Source: Gemella haemolysans (GTDB lineage Bacteria; Bacillota; Bacilli; Staphylococcales; Gemellaceae). Taken from it: a DNA stretch of 64,000 nt. The stretch spans positions 744,001 through 808,000 of the forward strand of contig NZ_CP050965.1 in assembly GCF_012273215.1 (NCBI RefSeq), in the 5' to 3' direction. The position numbers and the translations under genes were made by a program. The notes under the pieces are model-generated. The model had not been told where the DNA came from and ran no database searches. It saw only the letters and a program-made list of their open reading frames with translations. Numbering within the stretch: the first letter of the stretch is position 1; each line of letters begins with the position of its first letter. Positions 40,517-48,758 of this stretch are shown piece after piece.

Positions 40517-41917
40517 ATGAAATTAGATAAAATATTAATCGGCTTAGGATTAATTATATATTCAATCCTAGCTTATTTTTTAGGAATTCATTCTTATAAA
40601 TTGTTATTAGTTTTCTTAGGAATTAGCGTACTAATATTTTTAATAACAAAATTACATTTTGAACCCTTCTTATCAATACTTATAGTAGCAATTATTCTAG
40701 GTTTATTTTTAGGCTTATCCCCTAGTTCAATAATTGATTCAGTAGAGAAGGGGACAGGATCTCTTCTAGGGCATCTGTCACTAATCTTAGGATTAGGAGC
40801 TATGTTTGGAAGAATACTAGAAGAATTAGGAGCAGTAGAAATTACTGCAAAGAAAATGATTAGTCTATTCGGAATCAAGAGGATTCAATTAGGTCTTCTT
40901 ATTGCTGGAATGTGTATCAGTTTTTCTTTATTTTTTGATGTAGCTTTTATTTTAGTAATACCAATTATTTTAGCAGTAGCTAAAGAATTAAATTTGGATA
41001 AAATATACTTAGCTTTACCAGCAAGTATTGGTGTTCTAACAATCCATGCACTATTCCCACCACATCCTAGTCCAAGTATTATTACTAAAACATTCCATCT
41101 TAATATGGCGGAAGTATTCTTCTATGGTTTAATAGTTGCAATACCAACAGCAATTATCGGTGGTTTATTATTAACTAATTCAAAGATGGTACAAACTAAA
41201 CCTATCGTACAAACTGAACAAAATAATATTAGTGTATTAAAAATAGAGAAACAGTTGATGAGTTCTGGTTTTGCTATCGTCCTAATGTTATTACCTGTTA
41301 TATTAATTACTATTCCTACAGTAGCATTAAGTTTAAATAGTTTGCCAACTTACTTAAAAGATATATTAACAATTATAAGTAATCCAGTTACTGCATTGAT
41401 AATCAGCTTATTAATAGCCATTTGGAAATTAATGATTGTAAAACATTTAAGGATTAGTAGTATTGCTCCATTGTTAAGTCAATCCATTAAAACAATAGCA
41501 GTCGTATTACTTATTAACGGTGCTGCTGGAGGTTTAAAACAGGTATTAGTAGATTCAAAGGTAACAGATGAGATAGTTCAAATAACTAGTGGTATGAACA
41601 TATCACCAATACTTATTAGTTTCTTTGTTGCTGCCATCCTAAGAATATCATTAGGTAGTGCAACTATTGCAGCTATTACAACATTAGCAATAGTAGAACC
41701 TTTAGTTCCAACTATTAGTTATTCACCGGTATTTATAATGTTGAGTATTACTGCAGGAAGTATGTTCTGTTCACACGTAAATGATCCTGGTTTTTGGTTA
41801 TTTAAACAGTATTTAAATTTAGATTTTAAAACAACATTTAAAACTTGGACATTAGGTACGACTATAGCTTCTATAGTAGCATTTATTATAATATTGATTA
41901 TGACTTCGATTACATAA
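40517..41917 (+). CDS. GntP family gluconate/organic acid permease
   Basis: 466 residues with about 12 membrane helices. GntP hallmarks are GLGAMFGRILEELGAVE, SLFFDVAFILVIPI, HALFPPHPSP and the C-terminal SHVNDPGFWLFK. Members import gluconate, glycerate or related acids with protons. No gluconate kinase or regulator is nearby, so the substrate is open. AAGGAG precedes the ATG. Confidence 0.9.
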   Translation: MKLDKILIGLGLIIYSILAYFLGIHSYKLLLVFLGISVLIFLITKLHFEPFLSILIVAIILGLFLGLSPSSIIDSVEKGTGSLLGHLSLILGLGAMFGRILEELGAVEITAKKMISLFGIKRIQLGLLIAGMCISFSLFFDVAFILVIPIILAVAKELNLDKIYLALPASIGVLTIHALFPPHPSPSIITKTFHLNMAEVFFYGLIVAIPTAIIGGLLLTNSKMVQTKPIVQTEQNNISVLKIEKQLMSSGFAIVLMLLPVILITIPTVALSLNSLPTYLKDILTIISNPVTALIISLLIAIWKLMIVKHLRISSIAPLLSQSIKTIAVVLLINGAAGGLKQVLVDSKVTDEIVQITSGMNISPILISFFVAAILRISLGSATIAAITTLAIVEPLVPTISYSPVFIMLSITAGSMFCSHVNDPGFWLFKQYLNLDFKTTFKTWTLGTTIASIVAFIIILIMTSIT

Positions 41918-41946
41918 AATATTTTAAGAATAAATAATGTTTTTAC

Positions 41947-41975
41947 TTGATATTTATGTTAAGGTATGTTATATT
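41947..41975 (+). promoter_or_regulatory. Promoter of rpmB
   Basis: TTGATA (41947-41952), 17-base spacer, TATATT (41970-41975) preceded by TGT. Confidence 0.65.
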
Positions 41976-42034
41976 AATACTTGTGTATGTAGTAAATGTT
42001 ATGAATAAACTATTTCCAAAAGGAGGATTAATTC

Positions 42035-42223
42035 ATGGCAAAAGTTTGTTACGTTACTGGACGTAAAGCTCGTTCAGGAAATACTCGTTCACACGCAATG
42101 AACGCAAATAAAAGAAAATTCAAAGCTAATCTACAAAAAGTAACAATTTTAGTAGACGGACAACCTAAAAAAGTATGGGTTTCTGCTAGAGCTTTAAAAT
42201 CTGGAAAAGTTGAGCGTGTATAA
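42035..42223 (+). CDS. rpmB: 50S ribosomal protein L28
   Basis: 62 residues, [20 protein letters not shown] start and [17 protein letters not shown] end, standard L28. Only one Cys is present, so it is the zinc-independent form. AAAGGAGG precedes the ATG. Single-gene unit, as in most Firmicutes. Confidence 0.97.
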   Translation: MAKVCYVTGRKARSGNTRSHAMNANKRKFKANLQKVTILVDGQPKKVWVSARALKSGKVERV

Positions 42224-42239
42224 TTAAGCGATAAACTTT

Positions 42240-42270
42240 AAGCTATCTAAGGAAACTTAGATAGCTTTTT
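42240..42270 (+). terminator. Terminator of rpmB
   Basis: AAGCTATCTAAG (42240-42251), GAAA loop, CTTAGATAGCTT (42256-42267), then T residues. Confidence 0.9.
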
Positions 42271-42607
42271 ACATTATATTAATAAAATATATATAGAAAT
42301 TAACTAAAATATATGCTGAATTAGATGAAAATGCCAAATTAGCCATTTAAATCAATTTTAAAAGGTTTTATATCATTTTGGAGTAATTGTATTAAATAAT
42401 TATTTAGAAAGCTTATATGACGTTTAAATAGGTCATTTTTTTTCTAGAATTTCAAATTTGAAAGTGAAACTCATATATTATTAATTATAGTTACTCATTA
42501 AATTGAAAAAATTAATATAAAACAAAATAAATCAAATAAATAATCATTTATCAGAAACTAAAAATGAAATATTTTATTCTTTATCGAAATAAGGGGATTG
42601 AAGTATA
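42271..42607. other. AT-rich gene-free region upstream of the recombinase gene
   Basis: No intact gene. Bases 42297-42350 form an open frame without a start that reads KLTKIYAELDENAKLAI then stop, perhaps a coding relic. A small hairpin (ATGAC/GTCAT, 42417-42436) followed by T8 looks like a remnant terminator. A perfect 14-bp palindrome TTTCAAATTTGAAA lies at 42450-42463 and could be an operator or part of a recombination site. Confidence 0.35.
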
Positions 42608-42636
42608 TTGAAAGAAACTAATAAATATGATATAAT
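42608..42636 (+). promoter_or_regulatory. Promoter of the XerS-like recombinase gene
   Basis: TTGAAA (42608-42613), 17-base spacer, TATAAT (42631-42636) preceded by TGA. This is one of the best consensus matches in the window. Confidence 0.75.
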
Positions 42637-42702
42637 ATATTTGTTCGTATAATACATATTATATGTATAATTAATAAACTATAGGAGAATGTAGTAATAC
42701 CA

Positions 42703-43749
42703 ATGAATCAACGTGATTATTATAAACAAAAAATAAATAAAATACTTCCTGAATTCCCAGATTATATAGAAGACTTCATCGACACGTATTACGATAATTT
42801 ATCGCCACTTACCTTACATAGATATTTAGAAACTTACAAGAATTTTCTAAACTGGACTATTAGAGAAACAATTTCAGATGCAGAAAGTATAAAAGAAGTT
42901 CAACTATCTACTTTAGAAAATATATCTAAAAAAGAAATGGAAAGTTATTTTAAAAGTCTCTCTCGTGAACAAGTTAATGGAAAATATAGAAGTCAAACGA
43001 CTGTAAACAATTATAAGGCTGCTATGCGGTCTCTGTATAAGTTTCTTACTGTTACAAGCGAGAATGAACAAGGACGAGCTTATTTTGAGCGAAATGTAAT
43101 GCTTAAGATACCTATTAATCGAGTGAAAGAGACATTATCATCAAGATCAAAGAAAATTTCTGAAAAGATATTCTTAGACTCTCAGGACGAAGAATTCTTG
43201 CAGTATGTTGAATTTGAGTACGAGAAAACTTTATCAAAACATGGAAAGACATTCTTTTTACGTGATAAAGCACGAGATCTTGCGATATTAACGCTATTTT
43301 TAAAAAGTGGTATTCGTGTTAATGAACTTGCTAATTTAAAGGTTAAGGATATAGATTTTCTAAATAGTGAAATAAACGTCATTAGAAAAGGTAATAAAGT
43401 AGACACCGTTATAATAACTAAATCAGCATTAGATAGACTTAATGAATACATAACTTCCCTACCTTTTAAACTTAATAGAGAAGACTATGTCTTTATTAGT
43501 AAAAATAAAGCTGGATTATCAATAAGAGCTATCCAAAAACTAGTTATGAAATATACCGATGCCTTTAATGTTCCTATGTCACCACATAAACTAAGACATA
43601 GTTACGGTACTAAATTAGCATTAAAAACAAACGGTAACATCCCAATCATTATGACTCAAATGGGACACTCTAACAGTGATACTTCAATGCTATATATTAA
43701 TGAATCTAAAAAGATAATTAAACAATCTATTGATAAATTAGATGATTAG
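42703..43749 (+). CDS. xerS: XerS-like tyrosine recombinase (chromosome dimer resolution)
   Basis: 348 residues. The catalytic set is complete: Arg205 (SGIRVNEL), Lys in RKGNK, His295/Arg298 (HKLRH), His322 (MGHSNSD) and Tyr331. The N-terminal core-binding domain and segments such as LSTLENISKKEMESY, SQTTVNNYKAAMRSLYKFLT and GRAYFERNVMLKI match streptococcal XerS more closely than XerC/XerD. XerS is the single recombinase that resolves chromosome dimers at difSL together with FtsK. Its place at the convergent gene switch, 2.5 kb from ftsK, supports that role. No integrase-type neighbours, so it is not part of a phage. AGGAG lies before the ATG at about 42683. Confidence 0.85.
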   Translation: MNQRDYYKQKINKILPEFPDYIEDFIDTYYDNLSPLTLHRYLETYKNFLNWTIRETISDAESIKEVQLSTLENISKKEMESYFKSLSREQVNGKYRSQTTVNNYKAAMRSLYKFLTVTSENEQGRAYFERNVMLKIPINRVKETLSSRSKKISEKIFLDSQDEEFLQYVEFEYEKTLSKHGKTFFLRDKARDLAILTLFLKSGIRVNELANLKVKDIDFLNSEINVIRKGNKVDTVIITKSALDRLNEYITSLPFKLNREDYVFISKNKAGLSIRAIQKLVMKYTDAFNVPMSPHKLRHSYGTKLALKTNGNIPIIMTQMGHSNSDTSMLYINESKKIIKQSIDKLDD

Positions 43750-43812
43750 TATTGCAATATATCTCCAATTAAGTTAAAATATAAAAGTTATTAAATATTA
43801 TGGAGGTAAAAA

Positions 43813-43856
43813 ATGGGTATTATTGTACAAGTTTATGGGTATTATTGTACAAGTTT
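43813..43856 (+). repeat. Exact 22-bp tandem duplication over a start codon
   Basis: Two adjacent identical copies of a 22-bp unit (43813-43834 and 43835-43856), each beginning ATGGGTATTATTGTACAA. Since 22 is not a multiple of three, the ATG in the first copy is out of frame with the gene that follows. Confidence 0.95.
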
Positions 43857-44077
43857 TAGGATCACTATTAATTCTTATCGGCTTTGTATTTAGCCAGTTA
43901 GGAAAACTTAAAACTACATCACTTAGTTATTTATTATTAAATGCTATCGGAGCATTAATTCTTGGTATTGATGCCTTTGTTGGGAAACAATGGGGATTTG
44001 TTTTACTAGAAGGTGTTTGGTCAATAGTTGCTATTCACGGATTATATAATTATTTAAATAATAAAGAAGTAAAATAA
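43835..44077 (+). CDS. Small CBU_0592-like membrane protein, start disrupted by a tandem duplication
   Basis: 80 residues from ATG 43835 with three predicted membrane helices (VLGSLLILIGFVFSQLGKL, YLLLNAIGALILGIDAF, VLLEGVWSIVAIHGLY), the pattern of the CBU_0592 family (function unknown). The ribosome site GGAGG at 43802-43806 is ideally placed for ATG 43813, but from there the 22-bp duplication shifts the frame and gives only a 26-residue peptide. The true frame could start only at ATG 43835 (28 bases from the ribosome site) or TTG 43823. Loss of one copy would restore a normal gene. It may be a switch or a mutation of this strain. Confidence 0.7.
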   Translation: MGIIVQVLGSLLILIGFVFSQLGKLKTTSLSYLLLNAIGALILGIDAFVGKQWGFVLLEGVWSIVAIHGLYNYLNNKEVK

Positions 44078-44121
44078 AGAATATAGTTTTCATAATATTA
44101 TTTATGTAAACTATATTCTTT
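44076..44121. terminator. Bidirectional terminator at the convergent switch; contains palindrome site 2
   Basis: AAAGAATATAGTTTTCATAA pairs with TTATGTAAACTATATTCTTT with one mismatch, between genes that face each other. The core 44085-44112 (AGTTTTCATAA, TATTAT, TTATGTAAACT) has the same 11-6-11 layout as the palindromes at 39123 and 46195. Confidence 0.75.
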
Positions 44122-44637
44122 TATAATATTATCTATAAATTCTGTTTTTCCTTCAGTATATCCTTCTCTATCATATTTATATTCTTTTTCTAGTTTTAAC
44201 TTTAAAGCCTCATATTTCTTTGCAACTACTGGATGTTCTAATAATATATTTTTGAATTCTACTTCAGTAATATCACCTTTTTTTCTTATATGAAGATGAA
44301 ACACTTTATCTAGAAAACCTTTCTCGCCATATCCTTTAACTAAAAAAGCTCTATCGTCTTCATTCCAACGTAATTCCCATTCTTTAGAAAGAATTTGAAC
44401 TATTTTATCAAAATTTCTATCATCTATTGTTTCTATAAGTATATCTATTATATTTTTTGATTCTATATTTGGTATTACAGAACTTCCAATATGATAAATA
44501 TTTATAGGTATATCATTAAGTAATTTTGATAATTTTACTTCCATCTCATTATACCATTCTATCCATTTATTATTATGACATACTAAAGTAATAGGATATC
44601 TTTTCTTAAAACACTCATCTTTCAGAATATTATCCAA
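44098..44637 (-). CDS. GrpB family protein (UPF0157, nucleotidyltransferase-like)
   Basis: About 179 residues. The GrpB signature HIGSSVIPNIESKNIIDILI and VFHLHIRKKG are clear; the fold is nucleotidyltransferase-like and its reaction is unknown. I choose TTG 44637, ten bases after AAAGG; the GTG at 44646 abuts that site. First minus-strand gene after the switch; its last codons form part of the terminator stem at 44076. Confidence 0.85.
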   Translation of the reverse strand: MDNILKDECFKKRYPITLVCHNNKWIEWYNEMEVKLSKLLNDIPINIYHIGSSVIPNIESKNIIDILIETIDDRNFDKIVQILSKEWELRWNEDDRAFLVKGYGEKGFLDKVFHLHIRKKGDITEVEFKNILLEHPVVAKKYEALKLKLEKEYKYDREGYTEGKTEFIDNIIKEYSLHK

Positions 44638-44666
44638 TATAATCACACCTTTCTAATTTTTCTATT

Positions 44667-44703
44667 AAAAAAAATGTTAGGATAGGAGATCCTATCACTA
44701 ACA
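44667..44703 (-). terminator. Terminator of pgsA
   Basis: On the minus strand TGTTAG-T-GATAGGA, a 2-base loop, TCCTATCCTAACA and eight T residues (plus coordinates 44667-44674 for the run). It begins right at the pgsA stop. Confidence 0.88.
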
Positions 44704-45273
44704 TTATTTAAATACATGTAAAGAATTTTTGAAATATTCTAATCCTGATAAAATAGTCAATAATACAGAAATCCATAATAGGATATAATCTAGTTTAAAA
44801 CCAATACTGTTAAAAATTGGATTACCTAATAAAATAAGAATAATAGCTAATAATTGGCTAATAGTTTTTAATTTACCTAGAATTCCTGCGGGTATTACTT
44901 CCCCTTTTTCTACAGCCAAAAGTCTAAGACCTGTAACTGCAAATTCCCTTGCTATTACAACCACTACCATCCAACTATGCATTAAACCTAGTTCAACCAT
45001 TACAATAAAGGCACTTCCAACTAGAAGTTTATCAGCTAATGGATCTAAGAATTTACCCATATTAGTGACTAAATTATATTTTCTAGCAAGATATCCATCA
45101 ATAAAATCTGTGAATGATGCAAACATAAAAATCAATGCTGCTATAAAAATATTAAGGGTTATATTTCGACCACCTAGGATAGAAATACTTCCTCCCATAT
45201 TATATAATAAAAATACTATAAATATAGGTATTAATATTGTTCTAAATAATGTTATTTTATTTGGTAGATTCAT
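44704..45273 (-). CDS. pgsA: CDP-diacylglycerol--glycerol-3-phosphate 3-phosphatidyltransferase
   Basis: Makes phosphatidylglycerol phosphate, first step to phosphatidylglycerol. The CDP-alcohol transferase motif DG-x2-AR-x8-G-x3-D-x3-D is exact (DGYLARKY ... GKFLDPLAD). 189 residues with several membrane helices. In streptococci and Bacillus pgsA is often near a RodZ-type gene or competence genes; here an unknown membrane protein and ftsK precede it. Confidence 0.95.
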   Translation of the reverse strand: MNLPNKITLFRTILIPIFIVFLLYNMGGSISILGGRNITLNIFIAALIFMFASFTDFIDGYLARKYNLVTNMGKFLDPLADKLLVGSAFIVMVELGLMHSWMVVVVIAREFAVTGLRLLAVEKGEVIPAGILGKLKTISQLLAIILILLGNPIFNSIGFKLDYILLWISVLLTILSGLEYFKNSLHVFK

Positions 45274-45348
45274 TATTATTACTTACCCTTCTTGCATAAA
45301 TTTAAATTCATTATAATTATAACATATTCTGTAATATGCTACAATAAC

Positions 45349-45383
45349 AAAAACAGGATAAATAGTCTTATTATCCTGTTTTT
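45349..45383 (-). terminator. Terminator of the 45397 gene / ftsK operon end
   Basis: AAAAACAGGATAA (45349-45361) with its complement TTATCCTGTTTTT (45371-45383), A- and T-flanked, usable in both directions. Confidence 0.85.
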
Positions 45384-45396
45384 ATTATATATTATA

Positions 45397-46161
45397 CTAT
45401 TCACTAGTACCAGAAGTTTCAGTTGTACTTGATTCTACTGGTGCTGGTAGAGTTGGAGTTGACGGTGTGTTAGAAGCAGTAGTATTACTAGTACTAGGTG
45501 CTGGACTATTTTGTACTCTTGGAGGAGTATACGAAGTCGTCCCTCTTTGTCCTTGAGGAGTTGGTACTTCAACTACTTCAGTATGTTGAACCTGTTCAGT
45601 AGTATTACTATTGTTTGTTGTTGCAGCTGTTTGTGTTACTTCAGTAGTTGCAAGATTTGTTTTAATTAGTTGAGAAATTTCATTGTAGTCCTCATCTTTT
45701 TCAAAAATTGTTTCTTTTTCTTTATCTACTAAAGTTTGCAGTTCAGTAAGTTCTTTATTAACATTAGTAATTTTTTCAGTATTAGTTTTATCTTCATTAG
45801 ATACCGTTAGTAAACCAATATTATCTTTCAAACTATTTTTAATTTTTTCTCGCATCTCTTTTACTTGAGAATTAAATTTTTCGTTAAGTTTATCTTTATT
45901 CTCTTTACTTATTTCTTCTTTATAAGTTAATAGATTTTTTAGTATATCAATTTTCTTACTTAATTCATTTTCTTTATTAAAGTTACTAGAACTTTCTTTT
46001 ATTATTCTTTCAAATTTAGAATCTTCTTTCTTAGTCTCTGTAACTTTTGGTTTAACATTATTTAATGATTTTTGCTTATGATAAGCATAAGCAGATAATC
46101 CAATAACCGCTAAAAGTACGATTATCAATAACCCAACTAGTACTTTATTATTTTTTCTCAA
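45397..46161 (-). CDS. Unknown membrane-anchored coiled-coil protein with Thr/Pro-rich tail
   Basis: 254 residues, family not recognised. A basic start (MRKNNK) and one hydrophobic helix (about 7-27) anchor it with the rest outside. Residues about 45-170 are charged and heptad-like (ELSKKIDILKNLLTYKEEIS, VNKELTELQTLVDKEKE). Residues 170-254 are rich in Thr, Ser, Pro, Asn and Gln (TPTLPAPVESSTTETSG), like wall-spanning regions. It could bridge membrane and wall. It lies 64 bases after ftsK, separated by palindrome site 3, and may be co-transcribed with the ftsK operon. Confidence 0.7.
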   Translation of the reverse strand: MRKNNKVLVGLLIIVLLAVIGLSAYAYHKQKSLNNVKPKVTETKKEDSKFERIIKESSSNFNKENELSKKIDILKNLLTYKEEISKENKDKLNEKFNSQVKEMREKIKNSLKDNIGLLTVSNEDKTNTEKITNVNKELTELQTLVDKEKETIFEKDEDYNEISQLIKTNLATTEVTQTAATTNNSNTTEQVQHTEVVEVPTPQGQRGTTSYTPPRVQNSPAPSTSNTTASNTPSTPTLPAPVESSTTETSGTSE

Positions 46162-46194
46162 TTTAATTTACCTCTCTTAATAATATCATATTAT

Positions 46195-46222
46195 AGTTTA
46201 CATAAAGTTACTTATGTAAACT
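46195..46222. repeat. 28-bp 11-6-11 palindrome, site 3
   Basis: AGTTTACATAA (46195-46205), centre AGTTAC, TTATGTAAACT (46212-46222): perfect 11-bp arms, just after the ftsK stop. No T-run on either side. Shares its arms with 39123 and 44085. Confidence 0.6.
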
Positions 46223-46225
46223 ACG

Positions 46226-48532
46226 TTACTCATAATCTTCTGCAAATTCCTTCTCTAAAAATACTTTTCTAGACTTACTTCCATCAACTGGACCGATATA
46301 ACCATCTTCTTCAAGCATATCTATTATTCTAGCTGCTCTATTATAACCAATTTTAAATCTACGTTGTAACAGTGAAGCTGAAGCTTTTTGTGTTTTTGCT
46401 ATAAATAGTAATACTTCTTTATACAATGGATCTACATCATCCGCTGATGAACTACCACCTTGTGAACTTACTTCACTTGGTGTCATATTTGGATCATATT
46501 GAGCCTCTGACTGGCTCTTAACGTAATCTACTACTTTTTCTACTTCCTCATCTGAAAGAAAGGCTCCTTGGATACGTACTGGTTTACTTGAATCAGCAGA
46601 TAAGTAAAGCATATCGCCTTTACCAAGCAGAGTTTCAGCTCCTGATTTGTCTAAAATTGTTCTTGAATCAATACTTGAACTTACTGCAAATGCTATTCTT
46701 GAAGGTATATTTGTTTTAATTACACCTGTTATAACATCTACAGACGGTCTCTGAGTAGCTATAATCATATGTATTCCTGCAGCACGTGCTTTCTGAGCTA
46801 TTCGTGCTATTGATTCTTCTACTTCTTTAGATGACACCATCATCAAGTCAGCCAATTCATCAATAATTACTACTATATACGGTAGTTCTTTATAATCAGG
46901 ATCTTTTGCTGCTATTTTATTATAGCCTTCCATATTTCTAACACGTGCTCTAGCAAACTCTCGATATCTATTTTCCATTTCTAAAACTACTTTATGAAGT
47001 ACATCAGCAGCTTTTATTGGATCAGTTACAACTGATGTTAATAGATGCGGAATTCCATCATATATTGATAATTCTACCATTTTAGGGTCTATCATTATTA
47101 ATTTTACTTTATCTGGTTTATTTTTTAGTAATATACTTGTAATTATAGTATTAACACATACTGATTTACCACTACCTGTTGATCCTGCAATTAATAAGTG
47201 CGGTGTTTTATCGATTCTTGTAAAAATTGATTCACCAGATACATCTTTCCCCAAGGCAACAGATAGAGGCGAGTTGTCCTCATCATTTACAAATACTTCC
47301 TTCATTGTTACTAATTCATTTACTGTATTTGGAATTTCAATACCAATTAATGATTTACCAGGAATAGGTGCTTCTATACGTACATCTTTGGCTGCAAGAT
47401 TCAACGCAATATCATTACTCAGGTTCACTATCTTGCTCACCTTAGTTCCAGGAGTCGGCAAAATTTGAAATTGTGTAATAGAAGGACCTACTATTGCTTT
47501 AACTATTTTCACCTCAATACCAAAGTTATTAAATGTACTTTGTAATATTTTAGATTTTTCAACTACATCACCCTTAGTTATTGTTTGTTTTTTAACTGGA
47601 CTATTAAGCAATGTAATTGGTGGTAGCTGATAATTATCATATGATTCTTCAGACACTTCTTCATTTAAAGATTCTTCAACAACATCAACACTTTTAACTT
47701 CTTTTGTCTTAGCTTGTTTTCTTGTGACTCTTTGTACAAGTTCTTCCTCGGGTTCTTCTTTAAACTCTCTAATATCTACCACTAAATCTTTATCTTTTAT
47801 ATTATTATATCTTTGTTCATTAGAATTTTCTTTTTTTGTATCTACATAATTATAATCGTCTATAATTTCATCGTCAAATTCGAGATACTCGTCATATTCT
47901 TCATCTACATATTCACTTTTGTCAAAGGCATCAACAATTTGATGCTTTAATCTTAAAACAAGCGTTCTATGGTTTATATTAAAATATAGGAATACTGACG
48001 TAATAAATGCTGAAATAACTACTAATAAAGATCCATAGTATGATAATAAATATATTAAAAATTTAACTGGATAGTAAGATATCAGTCCACCGCCATAAGT
48101 TAACACTTTACCATTATATATCTCTGTAAACCTAATATAAGTGCTTTCTGCATTACCTACTAGTATTAACTGGAATAAGAAATCTATCAACACTAAGAGC
48201 GTTACTACAATAACAGGTGTTTTTATTTTTTTATTCATTATATAATAAATTGGTGTAGCTACTATAATAATATATAGTATATAGCTAAAGCTACCAAATA
48301 GATATTTAAATAATGAATCAAAAAATTTACCTACAAATCCCATCTGAAGAACAGATAAAATTATAATAAGAACAGAAATTACAAAATACAATCCTCTGTA
48401 TGTTTCTTTAGTTAAAACTGGAATTATATTTTTCTTAGGATTTTTCTTTGTAGTACCTTTTTTACCTTTGGAGTTAGTTGATTTTTTATTTCCACTAGTT
48501 TTTTTTGATTTTTTTGTTTTTTTATTGCTCAA
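46226..48532 (-). CDS. ftsK: DNA translocase FtsK/SpoIIIE
   Basis: Pumps chromosomal DNA through the division septum and activates dimer resolution. 768 residues: a Lys-rich start, four to five membrane helices (about 35-190), an acidic linker, the alpha-beta RecA-like motor with Walker A HLLIAGSTGSGKSVCV (about residue 450) and Walker B VVIIDELADLMM, and a C-terminal winged-helix gamma domain (SLLQRRFKIGYNRAARIID) that reads polar DNA signals. Start is TTG 48532, six bases after AAAGGAG; an in-frame ATG at 48562 lies upstream of that site. Last main gene of the ybeY operon. Confidence 0.95.
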   Translation of the reverse strand: MSNKKTKKSKKTSGNKKSTNSKGKKGTTKKNPKKNIIPVLTKETYRGLYFVISVLIIILSVLQMGFVGKFFDSLFKYLFGSFSYILYIIIVATPIYYIMNKKIKTPVIVVTLLVLIDFLFQLILVGNAESTYIRFTEIYNGKVLTYGGGLISYYPVKFLIYLLSYYGSLLVVISAFITSVFLYFNINHRTLVLRLKHQIVDAFDKSEYVDEEYDEYLEFDDEIIDDYNYVDTKKENSNEQRYNNIKDKDLVVDIREFKEEPEEELVQRVTRKQAKTKEVKSVDVVEESLNEEVSEESYDNYQLPPITLLNSPVKKQTITKGDVVEKSKILQSTFNNFGIEVKIVKAIVGPSITQFQILPTPGTKVSKIVNLSNDIALNLAAKDVRIEAPIPGKSLIGIEIPNTVNELVTMKEVFVNDEDNSPLSVALGKDVSGESIFTRIDKTPHLLIAGSTGSGKSVCVNTIITSILLKNKPDKVKLIMIDPKMVELSIYDGIPHLLTSVVTDPIKAADVLHKVVLEMENRYREFARARVRNMEGYNKIAAKDPDYKELPYIVVIIDELADLMMVSSKEVEESIARIAQKARAAGIHMIIATQRPSVDVITGVIKTNIPSRIAFAVSSSIDSRTILDKSGAETLLGKGDMLYLSADSSKPVRIQGAFLSDEEVEKVVDYVKSQSEAQYDPNMTPSEVSSQGGSSSADDVDPLYKEVLLFIAKTQKASASLLQRRFKIGYNRAARIIDMLEEDGYIGPVDGSKSRKVFLEKEFAEDYE

Positions 48533-48545
48533 TCTTCTCTCCTTT

Positions 48546-48758
48546 CTAGTCCTCTTCCACATAAACTGCCTCAGTAGGACAATTTATTTGTGCTTCAAGA
48601 ACCAAACTTCTATATTTATCTGGAACTACTTCTGTCATATTATTTTCATCTATAATACAATAAGCAATTCCATCTTCGTCATAATCATATATGTCAGGAC
48701 AGATAGCATTACAATTTCCACAAGCAATACAATCTTCACGAATTATTCTAGTTTTCAT
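48546..48758 (-). CDS. fer: Ferredoxin, single [4Fe-4S] type
   Basis: 70 residues. DCIACGNCNAICPDIYDYD and the distant NCPTEAV give the C-x2-C-x2-C ... C-P pattern of Bacillus-type monocluster ferredoxin, with one extra Cys. Small electron carrier; partner unknown. ATG 48758 is used, with GTG 48761 just before it. It overlaps the rdgB end by 11 bases. Confidence 0.9.
   Translation of the reverse strand: MKTRIIREDCIACGNCNAICPDIYDYDEDGIAYCIIDENNMTEVVPDKYRSLVLEAQINCPTEAVYVEED

Noticed and set aside
42703-43749. XerS-like recombinase as integrase of a phage or genomic island
   Set aside because: No phage, conjugation or cargo genes around it, no flanking direct repeats seen, and close pattern match to chromosomal XerS.
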